From assembly GCA_003971905.1 (NCBI GenBank), contig RSEE01000023.1, positions 310,001 to 374,000 on the forward strand: a stretch of 64,000 nt of DNA. Direction: 5' to 3'. This document shows, one piece after another, positions 1 to 10,768 of the stretch (position 1 is the stretch's first letter; every line of letters begins with the position of its first letter). The translations under genes were made by a program, and so were the position numbers. The notes beneath the pieces are model-generated. The model saw only the letters and a list, made by a program, of their open reading frames with translations, searched no databases and was not told the origin of the DNA. The DNA is from Moniliella sp. 'wahieum' (lineage: Eukaryota > Basidiomycota > Moniliellomycetes > Moniliellales > Moniliellaceae).

Positions 1-2
1 CC

Positions 3-1824
3 TCCACACCATCACCTTCCTCCTCCTCTAACACCGGTCCATTATCCAACACACTGACCAGCACAGCTCTCAGTTCCTCTCCACTCCGATCTTCGCTCAG
101 CTCCTCCCCTTCCTATGCTAGCAGCAGTTCCAGTGCCAGCAGCAGTGCGTTTCCTGTACCCACCGGGGCCCACCACCGAGGCTTATCCGGCGGGCAGATT
201 GCCGGTATTGTGGTGGGAAGTGTGTTTGGTGCGATCCTCCTCCTCCTCCTCTTCGGATTTGCAATCTGGTTTCTCCGCCGACGAACCAAAGCGCAATCGA
301 AGTACAACAACACGGAGGTGCCTACCTCGAGGTCCGCAGAGGCCGTTTCGCCTAGCACAGCGGCGCAGCCCCCGCCACCACCCCGGGAGCCAGAGCAGCC
401 CCGATAATTATCCCATCCCACTCGACCAATGCTATCGATGACACCACCCAATCACCTTTGTCCCCCCATTCCGTCGAGACGCCATCGAGCAAGAATCATG
501 CAGTTTCTTCCTCGGTCCGCCCTGAAGTTGCGGTTGGGCAGTACGGCGAACATCGAAACGCAAGGCAGTCACCCCACTTTCCTCAGAAGAAAGCTCACGC
601 GCCTTCTCCCGCTGGACGACTGTCGTGGCTTTCCCCCATTCTCCCCGGCCCCTGGGGCACCACTAGAGATGAAAGCCACCCCACCACGACGTCCTCCCCT
701 CAATCGTTTCCCGTGCAGTCTCCTCCTTCAGCCGCACCACAGGAAACTCATGACCCTTCACAAGCGGTCCCTCTGGCTCCCCTCGAATGGAGACGAGCCA
801 GTCAGAAGGCTCCCTTACCGAGCAGGGCGTGTACCTCCCTGCTTCCGACGGAGTCCTGCGCAGAGCAACGGTGGCACGAGGAGAAAGTGGCGGGTCACAT
901 GCCGAACCGATTCCGCAGAGGAGGGAAGGGCGCACATCTGTGTCGGATGATGCCTTATTGGCCCCCACCTCAGCGCTCGGCAGGCTGGCTGCCTCACCCG
1001 TCGAACTCCGACCAGGAATGCAGCAGCCCGTGACCACCGACTTGGACCGTAGTTCCGGGGGGAGCAACGTTCCCCTGGGTCCAGAAGCGGCTCCTGCACG
1101 CAAATCGGCCTATTCCTTTCTTTCGGAAGGGACTAATCTTCTCGGGCCCGGCGCAGATGCCCCTTCTTCTGGATCGGGGAGCAATGAGGACAACACCGAT
1201 GTTTCGGGGCATGCATCGCAAGAATCGCACGCCCCGGCACCCACCCGGGGCCATCTCATTCTGCTCACGATGTGATGTATTCTCGTGAGGATGAAGAGCC
1301 GCGACCCGATATCAGTACACAAGGAGGGGGAGCGCGAGAGGAGCCCTTGACCGTAGGGATGGTTTCGGTGCCTTCGGGATGGGGCTCTAAAGAGAGAAGG
1401 GAGAGCGAGACAACGGCAAGTACGGTGGTGACCCAATCCTACTACCCAAGTGGAGTGGCAAGCACAGCAGCCACATCTCCTTCCCCTCCTGGGTCGCGGC
1501 GACAGAGCCACCTCCTCCGCCCCATCTTGCCCAAGACGAAGAGAAGAGCCCGAACGTCAACCCACCTCTCTCGTTACCCCGAGCCCAGACCAGGGCACCG
1601 ATCAGCGGCGGTTCACATTTGGTCCGCCGGATTCACCGAGTGAGATGCGAGCCAGGTTTGTCAGCGCTGGGGAGGTGCCCATGGGACAGACCCAAGCGCC
1701 CACCTCTTCTGCCCCGAGAAGCGGGGACACCCCCACCACGCCCCTCTCCCCTCTCGGCTCTTCAGACGGAGCCGAGCCGAGTGGGCAGACGAGCGAGCAA
1801 GACTCCCACCCTTCCTCCCACTAG
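3..1824 (+). CDS. Ser/Pro-rich single-pass membrane protein, 5' end outside window
   Basis: The gene is already open at base 3. Its first stretch is a Ser/Thr/Pro-rich, probably O-glycosylated outer segment, followed at about 195-278 by one long hydrophobic span (starting GGQIAGIVVGS) and a basic stop-transfer RRRTK. This gives an extracellular N-terminus and a long cytoplasmic tail. The tail is Ser/Pro-rich and continues through several frame changes (near 405, 790, 1275 and 1500). It ends with a recognisably ordered segment containing RRFTFGPPDSPSEMRARF at about 1609-1662, with the stop at 1822-1824. The build resembles fungal cell-wall sensors of the Wsc/Mid2 type, but the sensor domain lies outside the window, so no function is claimed. 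The frame changes match the homopolymer losses seen throughout the window. Confidence 0.6.
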
Positions 1825-3276
1825 GGGCACCGCGGTTGAAATGGCCCCTCTCCTCTTCCCTCCTGCCCCTGCCCCTCTTCCCTGCTTCATCCTCTATAAC
1901 CCTGTGTAAACTCCAGGACCAGAATGTCTGTTACCCTCCGTTTTCCTGTGGGTTTTACCACCACTTTGGCTGTCTTTGGCCCGTCCTGTGTCCGTTATGG
2001 GTGCCGCGCGTCTAAGGTGCGCGCCTCTCCGTCTCCTTTTATTACTTTTCTCAAGGTGCATAATTCCTCCCTTTCGTTTCCTGTCGGGTTCGCGAAGCTC
2101 TCGTTGTTTTCGCTCTTTTGCCGTTGTGTGCATGCCCCTCTTCGAGATTGCATTCGCTTTTTGGGCACCACCAAGGTGGTCGCACGCCCCCCTCCTGCTC
2201 TTACTATACTCCCTTCATTTTCCTTTCACCCGTGCAAACCGTAGAAAGTACCAAACGCAACCGTGCAGAAAAGATGTGTGGACGCCACTGTTGATGACAG
2301 ATGACATGTCGATGACATGATGTGATGGACCACCCCCGTACTGAGTGTTGGAGGGTGTACACCTTCCTACTTTTCCTCCCGGTTTTATTTGATGTGCATA
2401 CCAAACACTGTGGCAACCATGCCAGATGGGATGACAGCGATGCCACACCTTCGCCCTTGGTCCCCTTGCTGATGGCAGGGTCTTCCCCGCAGCCGTGCCT
2501 GCGTAGAAAAGCTCGCTCCAAAGAACTGGTCGACGTTTGTCGCCAGGTCTGGTTTGGGGGGCGGTGTGGTGATTGAGAACAACGTTACATTGACGCTCCC
2601 CCGATTTGCTTCCGTAGGTTTGGAATGAAAGTGCGGTACAGTGCAGTCGGCATTCATGACGGCATCGTGGTCTGTAGCCAATTCCCATTCCACCCACCCC
2701 AGCCTCTATACCACGTCCATTTCATTGACAGAGCTTAAGGCTGGGACAGGGGGAACATATACTCTCTCGGGAGCTTTCCCTCCCTTTGACAACCGCCATG
2801 TACTACCGATTTCAAAGCACGAGAAGCATGCCACGTTCACCAAAAGGCATATTGCCCAAGACGAACAGCTAGAATCACATGCAAAGGGGAAAACATGGGA
2901 CAAAGACATCAAAACATGCCAAGCCGCGGGGATGAGGACGGCGAGAGGCCACGTGGTGCCGTTCAAGTATGTTTTTGCTCCTGCGTAGCTCGCGGGCCAG
3001 CATGCATACTCTTTTCCAACCGTCTCTTGGTCCCGGGTATCTTACTGGGTGGTGTAGTAGTTCCATCGTGACTATATACTTCAACTTCTTCTGTTCAACT
3101 GTTATCATCCTGACTCCAATTTGATATGGGACACAACCGGCAGAAAAAAGAGTGGTAAAGAGTCTGTCTAATTAAGCATGCAATAGCGAGTCAAGACGAA
3201 GCACTGGTGTAGCAAGGGCACAGAAAACGTGTATGGAGGGGCACTGAGGGTTTAAGGGAACCCTGTTGCGGACCCC
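1825..3276. other. Intergenic region, no supported gene
   Basis: I see no ORF here with protein-like composition or a recognisable family. The region is pyrimidine-rich on the + strand from about 1840 to 2230. It contains one short copy of the dispersed element REP-A at about 2716-2760, listed separately. Confidence 0.5.
2716..2760 (+). repeat. REP-A short copy 1
   Basis: This stretch carries the core CAGAGCTTAAGGCTGGGACA in the context 'catttcattgacagagcttaagg'. It is nearly identical to the element at 7555 and closely related to those at 10464, 10668 and 41296. Here it stands alone, with no recognisable copy of the gene body that accompanies it at 7.6 and 10.7 kb. Confidence 0.6.
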
Positions 3277-4448
3277 TTACAGTGTGTCGGTCAAAGTTCC
3301 GACAGGTCGGCCATTGTAGGCCACTTCATACACTTCAGTGAAAAGCGGGTAATCTTGCGTCCGTCCCCTAGCAGCGAGGAAAAGGTGGATCTCCTTTGCG
3401 GTCACTGTACCCTGCAGTTTTTGGCCATTGAGCAGCTCCGCCTCCAACTCATCAAACGACTTGCCCGTCTTGACGAACGCCTCCGCCACCCGTCGGTTCC
3501 TCCCTCCATAGCACGTTGTGATCAAGTCAGCAACTCCGGCGGAGGTCTCGGTAAATGTCTCTGACTTGACAGGAAGAACTCTTGGGCGAAAGTCTTCATC
3601 TCAATCAGCCCAATCCGCATGATGGCGGCCTTGGCATTATCGCCCCAGCCCAGGCCATCCACAAGACCGGCAGCGATGGCCACCACATTTTTCAGCGCAC
3701 CCCCAAGAGAAACACCATACACGTCTTCCACCAGCCCCACCCGGAACTTGGGCGTCTCAAACAGCTTGTGGAACAGCTCTGCCCATGCTCTCTGGCCCTC
3801 TCGGTAGCCAATAGTTGTTTCGGAAAACTTGCCACGCGCCACTTCTGACGCAATGTTGGCCCCCGACAAAGCGGAACACTTGCACCCCAGGTACTCTTCA
3901 ATCACATCGGCAAAAACACGGATGTGGGTCGTCTGCACCTCCACACACCCTTGATCATGGAGATGGCGTGGGAGTGCGGAGCGATATGCCCTTGGAGCTG
4001 CTTGCACAGCCCATCGATAAATTGGTGGGGGTGACAAAGAGAGCAGGTTCGCATCCCGCGCCGTCTCGACGGGGTCGGGGCAGGCATAGATGTTGTTAGG
4101 CAAACGGACACCGGGGAGGTACTTGACATTCTCGTGGTCCGAGTTAATAATCTCGGTGAGCTTGCGGCCGTTGACCTCCTCCTCGTAAACGTACATCCAT
4201 ACCCGCTCTTGGAAGAGGTGCGGGAACCGGCGTACGTTATCTCCCACAATCTTGGCAATGGCGCTGCCCCTACAGAAAGGGGGGGGGGGGACAAGGGTGG
4301 AGTCAGTAGCTATCCTTGGCATGAGCGCAGAGGCTCAGCCTCAGCCACGGTAGAAAGTACACCAGGGACGACGGAGGGAGACGTACCAGTTGCCGGAGCC
4401 AATGATGGCAATCTTGAATTGCGTGTTGGCAGGTGGGACGGCGGACAT
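3277..4448 (-). CDS. GPD1: Glycerol-3-phosphate dehydrogenase (NAD+), cytosolic
   Basis: This enzyme reduces dihydroxyacetone phosphate to glycerol-3-phosphate with NADH, feeding glycerol and lipid synthesis, osmoprotection and redox balance. Exon 1 (4387-4448, starting [20 protein letters not shown]) carries the GxGxxG dinucleotide-binding motif. An intron at 4270-4386 (GTACGT...CTGTAG) splices Trp in phase to give [14 protein letters not shown]. Later conserved blocks are [23 protein letters not shown], the substrate-lysine segment [18 protein letters not shown] and the C-terminal [20 protein letters not shown], then [16 protein letters not shown] and [11 protein letters not shown]. The family identity is secure. 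Four single-base losses interrupt the frame (about 3572, 3943, 4026-4030 and 4036-4038), each in or next to a short homopolymer. The length, about 350 residues, is normal for the family. Confidence 0.93.
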
Positions 4449-6305
4449 GGCGGTGGTGGAGGGGAGGTGGAGAAGGCTAGGAAGAGAATGGTTGGGAGAT
4501 GTCTGCAGCTGGTGGGGGGCAAGCTCTTTTCAGCGGGCGCTTCTAGATCCAGGCACCAAGTCGGAGGCACGGGTATTTGCGAGATGGATGACACGGAAAA
4601 TTATTGCCCAGCCCCCCAACGCCCCCCAGAGGATTAATGTCAGTCAGTCGGCTCCGGCTCCGGCTCCGGCTTCTGGAAGAGCCGGCGGCGCCCGAAGCAG
4701 GGGGCGAGGCAGTCGCGTGGCGCGCCGGATGAGCGATGAGCGCGACCAATACTATAGGCGCATTGCGTTGGGATGTGGGCCCCAATTCCTTGGTTCGGGC
4801 GTGTCCCAGCACCGCACTGAGCATGATTATTGAGCAGCCTGAGCTGTGCAAAGGAGTTCAGCAACCCGTCGACTTTTGAGTGTTGAGTGTTGCGTATCGA
4901 GCACACTGAGGGGCCTGAGGGCCTGATGAAGCACGGAGTTCTCAATGAGTCCGTTGCCAATTGCGCCCAGCGGGCACACGAAAGGCACGTGAAAACCGCC
5001 TGGCAGAGGCCAGCCACAGCCGGAAGCCAGTGGCCAAGAGCTTCAAAGCTTCTCAAGCTTCTATCGTCCAAGCTGATCACATGCAGATCACAAGCTTCAA
5101 GCAAGTGTCCAACAGTGCCACAGGTGCCTCAGTTCCACCCGGCCGTGTCCAACCAGGCCCAACTCTGCCCAACCCCGACCACCTAGCGACCCCACCAGCC
5201 AACCTTCAAAGCGTCAACCCACACACCACCTTAACAGTGAGCGGAACCTGCGTCCAGACTAGTAACTAGTAATAGCCGCCGTCTGCTGCTCCGTCAGCCA
5301 ATGCCCCTTCCGCCTAGGCGGTTAGCAGCCACGTGACGTACGGCACGTGATGCGGATATTGCCACTTCATTTGCACCGATGCCCACAACAGCTGCGACAC
5401 GCACCTGTTTCCGCCCTGCACTGCGGATCTCGGTTGGCTCAGCTGAGATCCAGGGCTAGTATACGAACAAGGGACGAACATGTCCAGTGGACGTGTTGAG
5501 CAAGCGTTGAACATTGAGCCGTCACGCCAATAGCATGAGGAGCTTGAAAACCCCTGGCTGGTGCCCACCACCCACCACACGCCCACCATGTCGGATGGGC
5601 TCAAACTCCTTCTTCCCCCCCAAAGCCACAGTGTGTTTAGCACACTCTCGGACAACTGTTGTGGGACAAGCTGCCAGCAGCGTCAAAAAGCTTCAAGTTG
5701 GCTCACGCCGAACGGCTGGTATGCCAGGTGGCCCACAACAGGATGGCAGTGCGGAACTAATCCTGCATGTCCCAACAGCCTCTATGATGATGTTCCCGTT
5801 CCCTTACTGATTCTCAAACCCTTTTCCGGGCCTCTGGGCCACCAGAACAAGTCAAACATCCCACACCGCCCTCCCACAGTGTGATTTCTGCCCTTGGTGC
5901 TCCATCGACGCCGGCACCCCTCATTAATGTCGACCTGGTGACCAAGACGCGGGAGAGTGTCCGGATGCTCTCCACATATACGTGTCCCAGATGTGGATAA
6001 TAGCGTGCTGGTCGCAGACTCTCCGGGAGCGGGACGTTACGGGGCGGGAAACGAACAGGATGTGATTGTGTGCAGAAGCGTCACCTTTTTAGGATGGGCA
6101 TACCTGCTATACGACATCCTTTCCACACCCCAAGGTGATCATGATGGCCGCCTTCCTCGTCTACTATACGCATGCATAGCTTGCCCCACAGGCTTTCTTT
6201 CAACACTACTAAAATGTTCTTTGCGCGCGGAGTTTCGCTCAGCGCTCACTCAGCTGTTCACAACAGCCCCTTCCTGGATCATGCAGATCATGTATCATGC
6301 AAGCT

Positions 6306-6332
6306 CAACGTTCAACGTTCAACGTTCAACCC
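6306..6332 (+). repeat. AACGTT inverted repeat, left arm
   Basis: Four near-perfect copies of the heptamer CAACGTT end in CAACCC. The reverse complement of the whole 27-nt block is identical to the first 27 nt of the block at 6793-6824, so the two form a perfect inverted repeat separated by 460 nt. Confidence 0.85.
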
Positions 6333-6792
6333 TTCAAGCTTCATGGTACCTGAGTTCTGAGAACCTGAGGTCTGGCCCCTGGGGGCAGGATGACGTTGAT
6401 GATGGTACAGAGTGCGGGGGATACGGATTGGGGGATGTGTGATCGATATGCAACGAATTATTGTGGCGTGCAAGCATATAACGAAGTGCTCAAGATCTGA
6501 GACGAGGTACGGTCTGGTACGGCACCGGTACGGCGTTATATATGTACTCTTGAGTACAAGTGGCGCCGCCGGGTTTCACTGCGGCCTGGTCACCGGTCAC
6601 ACACTGGAGACAAAAATGCCGCCAGGGTTAATCGATAATCGATCGATTATAGATTTAATCGATTAGGTCTAGTTTTGAGACGCGTGATGGAATAGAATCA
6701 GAGTTCTGAGATAGATCTCTCATTATAATGATCCTAGTTACCCAGCGATGTCCTAAGTGCAGTTATGCAGTGGTAAAGAGAAGACAGGAGCT

Positions 6793-6824
6793 GGGTTGAA
6801 CGTTGAACGTTGAACGTTGAACCC
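6793..6824 (+). repeat. AACGTT inverted repeat, right arm
   Basis: This arm starts GGGTTGAACGTTGAACGTTG and contains four TTGAACG units ending in GAACCC. It is a perfect inverted match over 27 nt to 6306-6332. It lies 16 nt before the polypurine tract. Related shorter AACGTT clusters occur near 14550-14632 and 48757-48800. Confidence 0.85.
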
Positions 6825-6840
6825 AGACTGAGGATCACAG

Positions 6841-6982
6841 AAGAAGAAGAAGAAGAAAGAGAAGAAGAAGAAGAAGAAGGAGAAGAAGGAGAAGAAGGAG
6901 AAGAAGGAGAAGAAGGAGAAGAAGGAGAAGAAGGAGAAGAAGGAGAAGAAGGAGAAGAAGGAGAAGAAGGAGAAGAAGAAAG
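6841..6982 (+). repeat. GAA/GGA polypurine microsatellite
   Basis: About 140 nt of almost pure purine on the + strand begins as GAAGAA repeats and becomes a regular AAGGAGAAG 9-mer array. All six frames give meaningless low-complexity peptides (poly-Glu/Gly, poly-Phe/Ser, poly-Leu), so it is not coding. A mirror-symmetric polypurine tract of this length can form triplex (H-) DNA. Confidence 0.9.
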
Positions 6983-7306
6983 TGGCACAAGACCAGAGAG
7001 GATAGGGATGTCGGCGTGGTGTCTGGATGTTGAGTAAGGTGGTCAGGATGATCGATGACCGGGAGAGGTGGCTGACCCATAGGATCCTGGCTATTGACCA
7101 TCCATGCATCCCATATATCTTGTGCATGCAACGATTCTGTCGAAGATGACAGAAAGGGCTTCAACTTGAACGGGAACATAGTATGGTGGGAACTGAAAGT
7201 AATGAAGAGGGTATACTCAAGAGAAGGCTGGATCTTTTTGAAGTACACCATCACGTATACTATTGGCACACCGGCCACGGCCGTTTGCACCAAAAGCACA
7301 AAAATG

Positions 7307-7350
7307 CACCATACACCATACCCCATACACCATACACCATACGCACCACA
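7307..7350 (+). repeat. Short tandem array, 'caccata' unit
   Basis: Roughly six imperfect copies of a 7-nt unit (caccata, with one copy 'ccccata') in direct tandem. No gene association is visible. Confidence 0.75.
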
Positions 7351-7554
7351 TACATCTTTAATTCTTGCAAACCACACGGCCCTATCATGCATCATGCCGC
7401 ATTCTTAAAAACAACTATCAGTGTGGCATGTATAGCGTAGAGTACTAGGGGCAGATATCAACGCACATTCGTTGTGCACGTCTGTTTTTGTATGTAATAT
7501 TTGCTTACACACTGTCGGAATGCTCGAAACTGAGAAGTAGTATCTCCTGTGTTG

Positions 7555-7600
7555 CTTCCATTTCATTGGCAGAGCTTAAGGCTGGGACAGGGGGAACGCT
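7555..7600 (+). repeat. REP-A copy 2, at the 3' end of the family-X ORF
   Basis: Contains CAGAGCTTAAGGCTGGGACA followed by GGGGGAACGCTACGTCTAAAC. On the minus strand it lies just downstream of the ORF at 7655-8068, in the position of a 3' UTR. The same order is seen at 10668 with the second gene copy. Confidence 0.7.
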
Positions 7601-7654
7601 ACGTCTAAACCTAACCGTTCATCTTGCGGGGGTTACTTGGGGGCGCTACCAGGG

Positions 7655-8068
7655 TCAAGGAACCAGGGGGATCGCCAGGATATCAGGACCCTCCGGCTCG
7701 CGCCATCCGGTCCCGTACCCTAGGTAGCGCGTGTGGACACGGATGAACGTGGTTGACATCCGAGCGAGGAACCATTTCCACTGAGACTTGGTAGCCAACT
7801 CCTTCCAATGCGCAAACAACTTGCCCGCTGTCTTGGTGCCGTAGTATCCTCGCGTCGTCAAAACCAGGGGGAAAAACCGCTCTTGAGTGCGTCCCTGGTA
7901 CTTGGCGTTCTTGTCGCATTCTGCTTGTTCAAGCATCCGAAGCAGCTCCTTCTCCCGGCGTTCCAAGGGGGTTGCGGTGCTCTCATGCACCACCCTCTGG
8001 AACGCGCTCTGCGCCTCCAGCATACAGATAGAAAAAAGAGAGTCTGATACAAAAAAATATACTGACAA
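7655..8068 (-). pseudogene. Family-X unknown protein, copy A (probably truncated)
   Basis: I do not recognise this family. The ORF reads AQSAFQRVVHESTATPLE, then RTQERFFP, AHWKELATKSQWKWFLARM and HTRYLGYGTGWREPEGPD. It aligns through its whole length with copy B at 10769-11387. One internal segment (about 7815-7870) is out of frame relative to copy B (LVLTTRGYYG here, GFDDAMILRY there), bracketed by two compensating shifts. The 5' part present in copy B upstream of AQSA is missing here and replaced by an unrelated start. No signal peptide or transmembrane span is seen. Protein-level conservation between the copies, despite nucleotide divergence, suggests descent from a once functional gene. 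It could be a relic of a mobile element or of a lineage-specific gene family. Confidence 0.5.
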
Positions 8069-8758
8069 GGTTCAACCGGATACCGCGTCTCTCATATACG
8101 ATTGTCGGAGCTTCCTATAGTTTCCTTCAGAGCACGGGACGCCACTATATATGGCGGTAAGAAATTGTGATAAAGGGGGCAATATACCTCCACACCCGAG
8201 AGACAGCATGAGTGACAAGACGGAGATGGGGGAAAGGGCGCAGATGGATTGCATACATCTATGGACGCAGAGGAGGTTATGTACCTCCTCAGGAAGGGGG
8301 CACAGTCGAGAGGTGGACACAGGATCTCCCAACTGATAAGAATCACGCCATAGTGCCCATACGGGTCTAGTGGCCAAGGGGCCCCTAGCACGGCGTGAGT
8401 CTGACAATGAGTATGGAATGGAGAGACGAGAGCTAGTCAATTGCTCTCGAAGAAGACACGCGAGACGGATGAGACACAGGGAGATCATGAAAATCCAAAA
8501 AGGGAATTTGAGGCAAGAGAAGTATGTGAGGGAGCAGGGGGAATTTTGCCGGTACCGTGGTCAACAGAATGGGGAAAGGGGAGAGGAAGGGAGGGGGGAG
8601 GGGAAGTCCGGCCGGGGGCGAGATACACAAGGGAAAAATTGATGCTTGTGCCACAACCTGGATGAAAGGTCGAAAACTTGCAGAGATGCAAAAAAGGTAT
8701 GAAGGAGGACAGAGAGGATGACCGAACGAAGGTAATGAGGAAAAAGCCGCATCACACG
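8069..8758. other. Intergenic, purine-rich on the + strand
   Basis: The stretch from about 8400 to 8750 is strongly A/G-rich on the + strand (for example around 8570-8610). I see no supported gene or defined repeat unit. Confidence 0.4.
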
Positions 8759-10400
8759 TCAACGGGAAAAGGGGATCTTACATCGTGATTGGGCTAAATG
8801 AAAGAAGAGGGGGTAAGGATGAGCGCACCGATAAGTCAAGGGGGGCAGCGTGTCATGTTCTTCTTCACCTCCAGTTGAAGGGGAAGGATTTTCCGTGTTT
8901 TTTGGTGGGCAGGGGACAGAAGTCAAAGCGGTAGCCAATTCCTCAGATTTAGAAGAGGGAGGACAGGTATGTTCCTGTTTGAGAGACGGTGGCGCGGAGG
9001 GACCCAACTTGGGAAGAAACAGATGCATCACCAACAAGAGCTACTGAGTCTGGGTCAGCTTCACGAGAAGGAAGCATTGGTTCCCACATGCTCTTCGGTT
9101 TGGCAGGTGCACCGTGGGTCGTTTGCTTGAAACTGGGGCTGCGTGTGTGCTGATCTTTGTGTTTCCCATTGGACTCGGTAGGAGCGGCTGCGCCTCCGTC
9201 GGACGTCACGCCCCTTCATCTCTTCAAGAATGATATCCCCTAGGTGGCCAGAAATTGAAATATGTGGGATGCGACCCAGGAAATGTGTTCGTCAGGAGAA
9301 TCCAGCGTTTCAGCCGCAGGAGGAGAGGCTGCTTCAGCTTCCGGAATACCGCTAGACCGAGGGAAAGGTGCGTTTATCTTTGCCGGAGGTGGTTTGGGAG
9401 GAGACGAGATAATCGGTGGGGCGGGGCGAAAGGAAAAGTCGGGTTTCCATTTGCGTCGCCTATATGTTGCATTGTCAAAACGTGAGCGATCGCAGGTTAG
9501 CAATGCGTTGCACAACAGAAGTCTCATCCGGGGGCAAAAACGAACATGTGCAAAAAGTGTTGCAAGTCCTCTTGCGTTCGTTGCGCTTCGACACGCCGCG
9601 CATCCAGTCCCTCGCCATGCAGGTTGAGATCTGCTGGATGATCTGAGCCGAAGCGTGAGACGATGGGGCCTTGCGATGTGGTGGCGTCTCCTCCAGGGGT
9701 GATGGAGATGGGGGTGAATTCAAGAGGGTGTGGTGGTGTCGGTAGAGAACGACGGACAGGTGGCATGGATGTTGAAGATGTGGTATGGATGGAAATGGCA
9801 GAAGGGGCCGATTGACTGCTGCTTGCCACGAGCGGAAGCTGGGGCGGGAGAGAGTTAACATCACTATTACTGTGTGTAGGCTACTGCGAAGGGGAGAGGG
9901 ATGAAGGCTGGGGGAAAGGTGGGGTTCGGGATTCTTTTGGGCTGGTGAAGCTGGTGCAACAAACTCGACAGAAACCGCATCAGGTTCCACCACTGGCGGA
10001 GGAACTTGCACTGATACTGGTTTTCGCTGCACGGCTGTTGGAACAGAAGGTGGTGGGACGGAGGTGATGGAGGGGGCTGGGGGAGAAGGGAGCGATGGAA
10101 TCGAGCCGTGGGGCTTCGAGGGAGGAAGCGGGCAACAAGAGTGTGGGTGCGGAGGTTGTGGCTGTGCCTGCGCATGCTAATGACTTGCTGGTGGTTGCGC
10201 GTCGGATCTTGACTTTGGCCAAGACCATCAATCAAGCCTGCCTCATTGGAGGCAGAGCCTTGGGCGAGGTCAGGCCCCCACTACGATGGAACCAGCGCGA
10301 CAGCAAGCCAATCTTGCCCATGATGATCGTGGAGAAGATGAACAACAGAATCAGGAGTGCTCCAATATGCAGCCAAAGGGGGGGCGGGTCCAACACGTGA
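8759..10400 (-). CDS. Ser/Pro-rich protein with one N-terminal membrane segment, unknown function
   Basis: I do not recognise this protein. Reading the minus strand from about 10390 there is a hydrophobic segment (LWLHIGALLILLFIFSTI) followed by a basic GKIGLLSRWFHR, which would anchor it in a membrane. A long Ser/Thr/Pro-rich middle follows. The best-ordered block, about 9700-9450, reads GLDARRVEAQRTQEDLQHFL, then DETSVVQRIANLRSLTF and TYRRRKWKPDFSFRPAPP. After it come Pro-rich and polar segments, including DSPDEHISWVASHIFQFLA and GKHKDQHTRSPSF, and a possible C-terminus at 8759. The reading frame changes several times (near 10230, 10010, 9520, 9235 and 9030), consistent with the homopolymer losses seen elsewhere. 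The start codon is not resolved; no in-frame ATG precedes the hydrophobic segment. Amino-acid composition and block order make a real gene likely, but its limits are approximate. Confidence 0.45.
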
Positions 10401-10463
10401 GGGTGTGTGTGGCTATACGATGAAATTAAGGGCTAAACGTTAAAAGAGGGTGCATATAATGGA

Positions 10464-10620
10464 ACCATATCATTTGACAGAGCTTTTTAAACTGCTTAAG
10501 GCTGTGGGACAAAGAAACGCTCTGTCTAAACCGGCCGGTACATTCATCCGATTCAAGCTCTGATGTATATACTTTTTTGCGGGAGCATTTGGGTGGCGGG
10601 TAGCTCGGCAGTGGCGCCCA
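10464..10620 (+). repeat. REP-A copy 3, partial duplicate
   Basis: A diverged copy: 'catatcatttgacagagc', then a small insertion, 'cttaaggctgtgggacaaagaaacgc', and a tail resembling the region next to copies 2 and 4 ('cattcatc', 'gcatttgggtggcg'). It lies directly next to copy 4 as a local tandem duplication and is not followed by a gene body. Confidence 0.55.
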
Positions 10621-10667
10621 TGGTGGGTGCCACAACCGCTCAAAAACTTTTTATCTCTAGACTTCAT

Positions 10668-10730
10668 CCATATCATTTTGACAGTGAGCTTAAGGCTGGG
10701 ACAGGGAAACGCCACGCCTAAACCGACCCG
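10668..10730 (+). repeat. REP-A copy 4, at the 3' end of the family-X ORF copy B
   Basis: Contains GAGCTTAAGGCTGGGACAGG followed by AAACGCCACGCCTAAACCG. It occupies the same position relative to the minus-strand ORF as copy 2 does at 7555, so the element and the ORF were duplicated as a unit. Confidence 0.7.
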
Positions 10731-10768
10731 TTCATCTTGCATGTGCTGCTTGGTAGCGCCAACCCCGC

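Larger units (their letters stand above)
4449..7554. other. Gene-poor region with short repeats
   Basis: No convincing coding sequence. The contents are an inverted pair of AACGTT-based repeats (6306-6332 and 6793-6824), a GAA/GGA polypurine tract (6841-6982), a 'caccata' tandem array (7307-7350) and AT-rich palindromes such as the ATCGAT-rich stretch at 6629-6666. This is the left edge of the large repeat-rich island that runs to about 17.5 kb. Confidence 0.5.

Noticed and set aside
7307-7350. Regular short repeats that could suggest a CRISPR-like array
   Set aside because: The units are 7 nt with no unique spacers, in a eukaryotic genome; it is a simple microsatellite.
6734-7395. Long minus-strand ORFs rich in Phe/Ser or Leu, and a + strand Glu/Gly-rich ORF
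   Set aside because: All three frames of the same GAA/GGA microsatellite are open simply because the repeat has no stop codon. No coding gene is implied.
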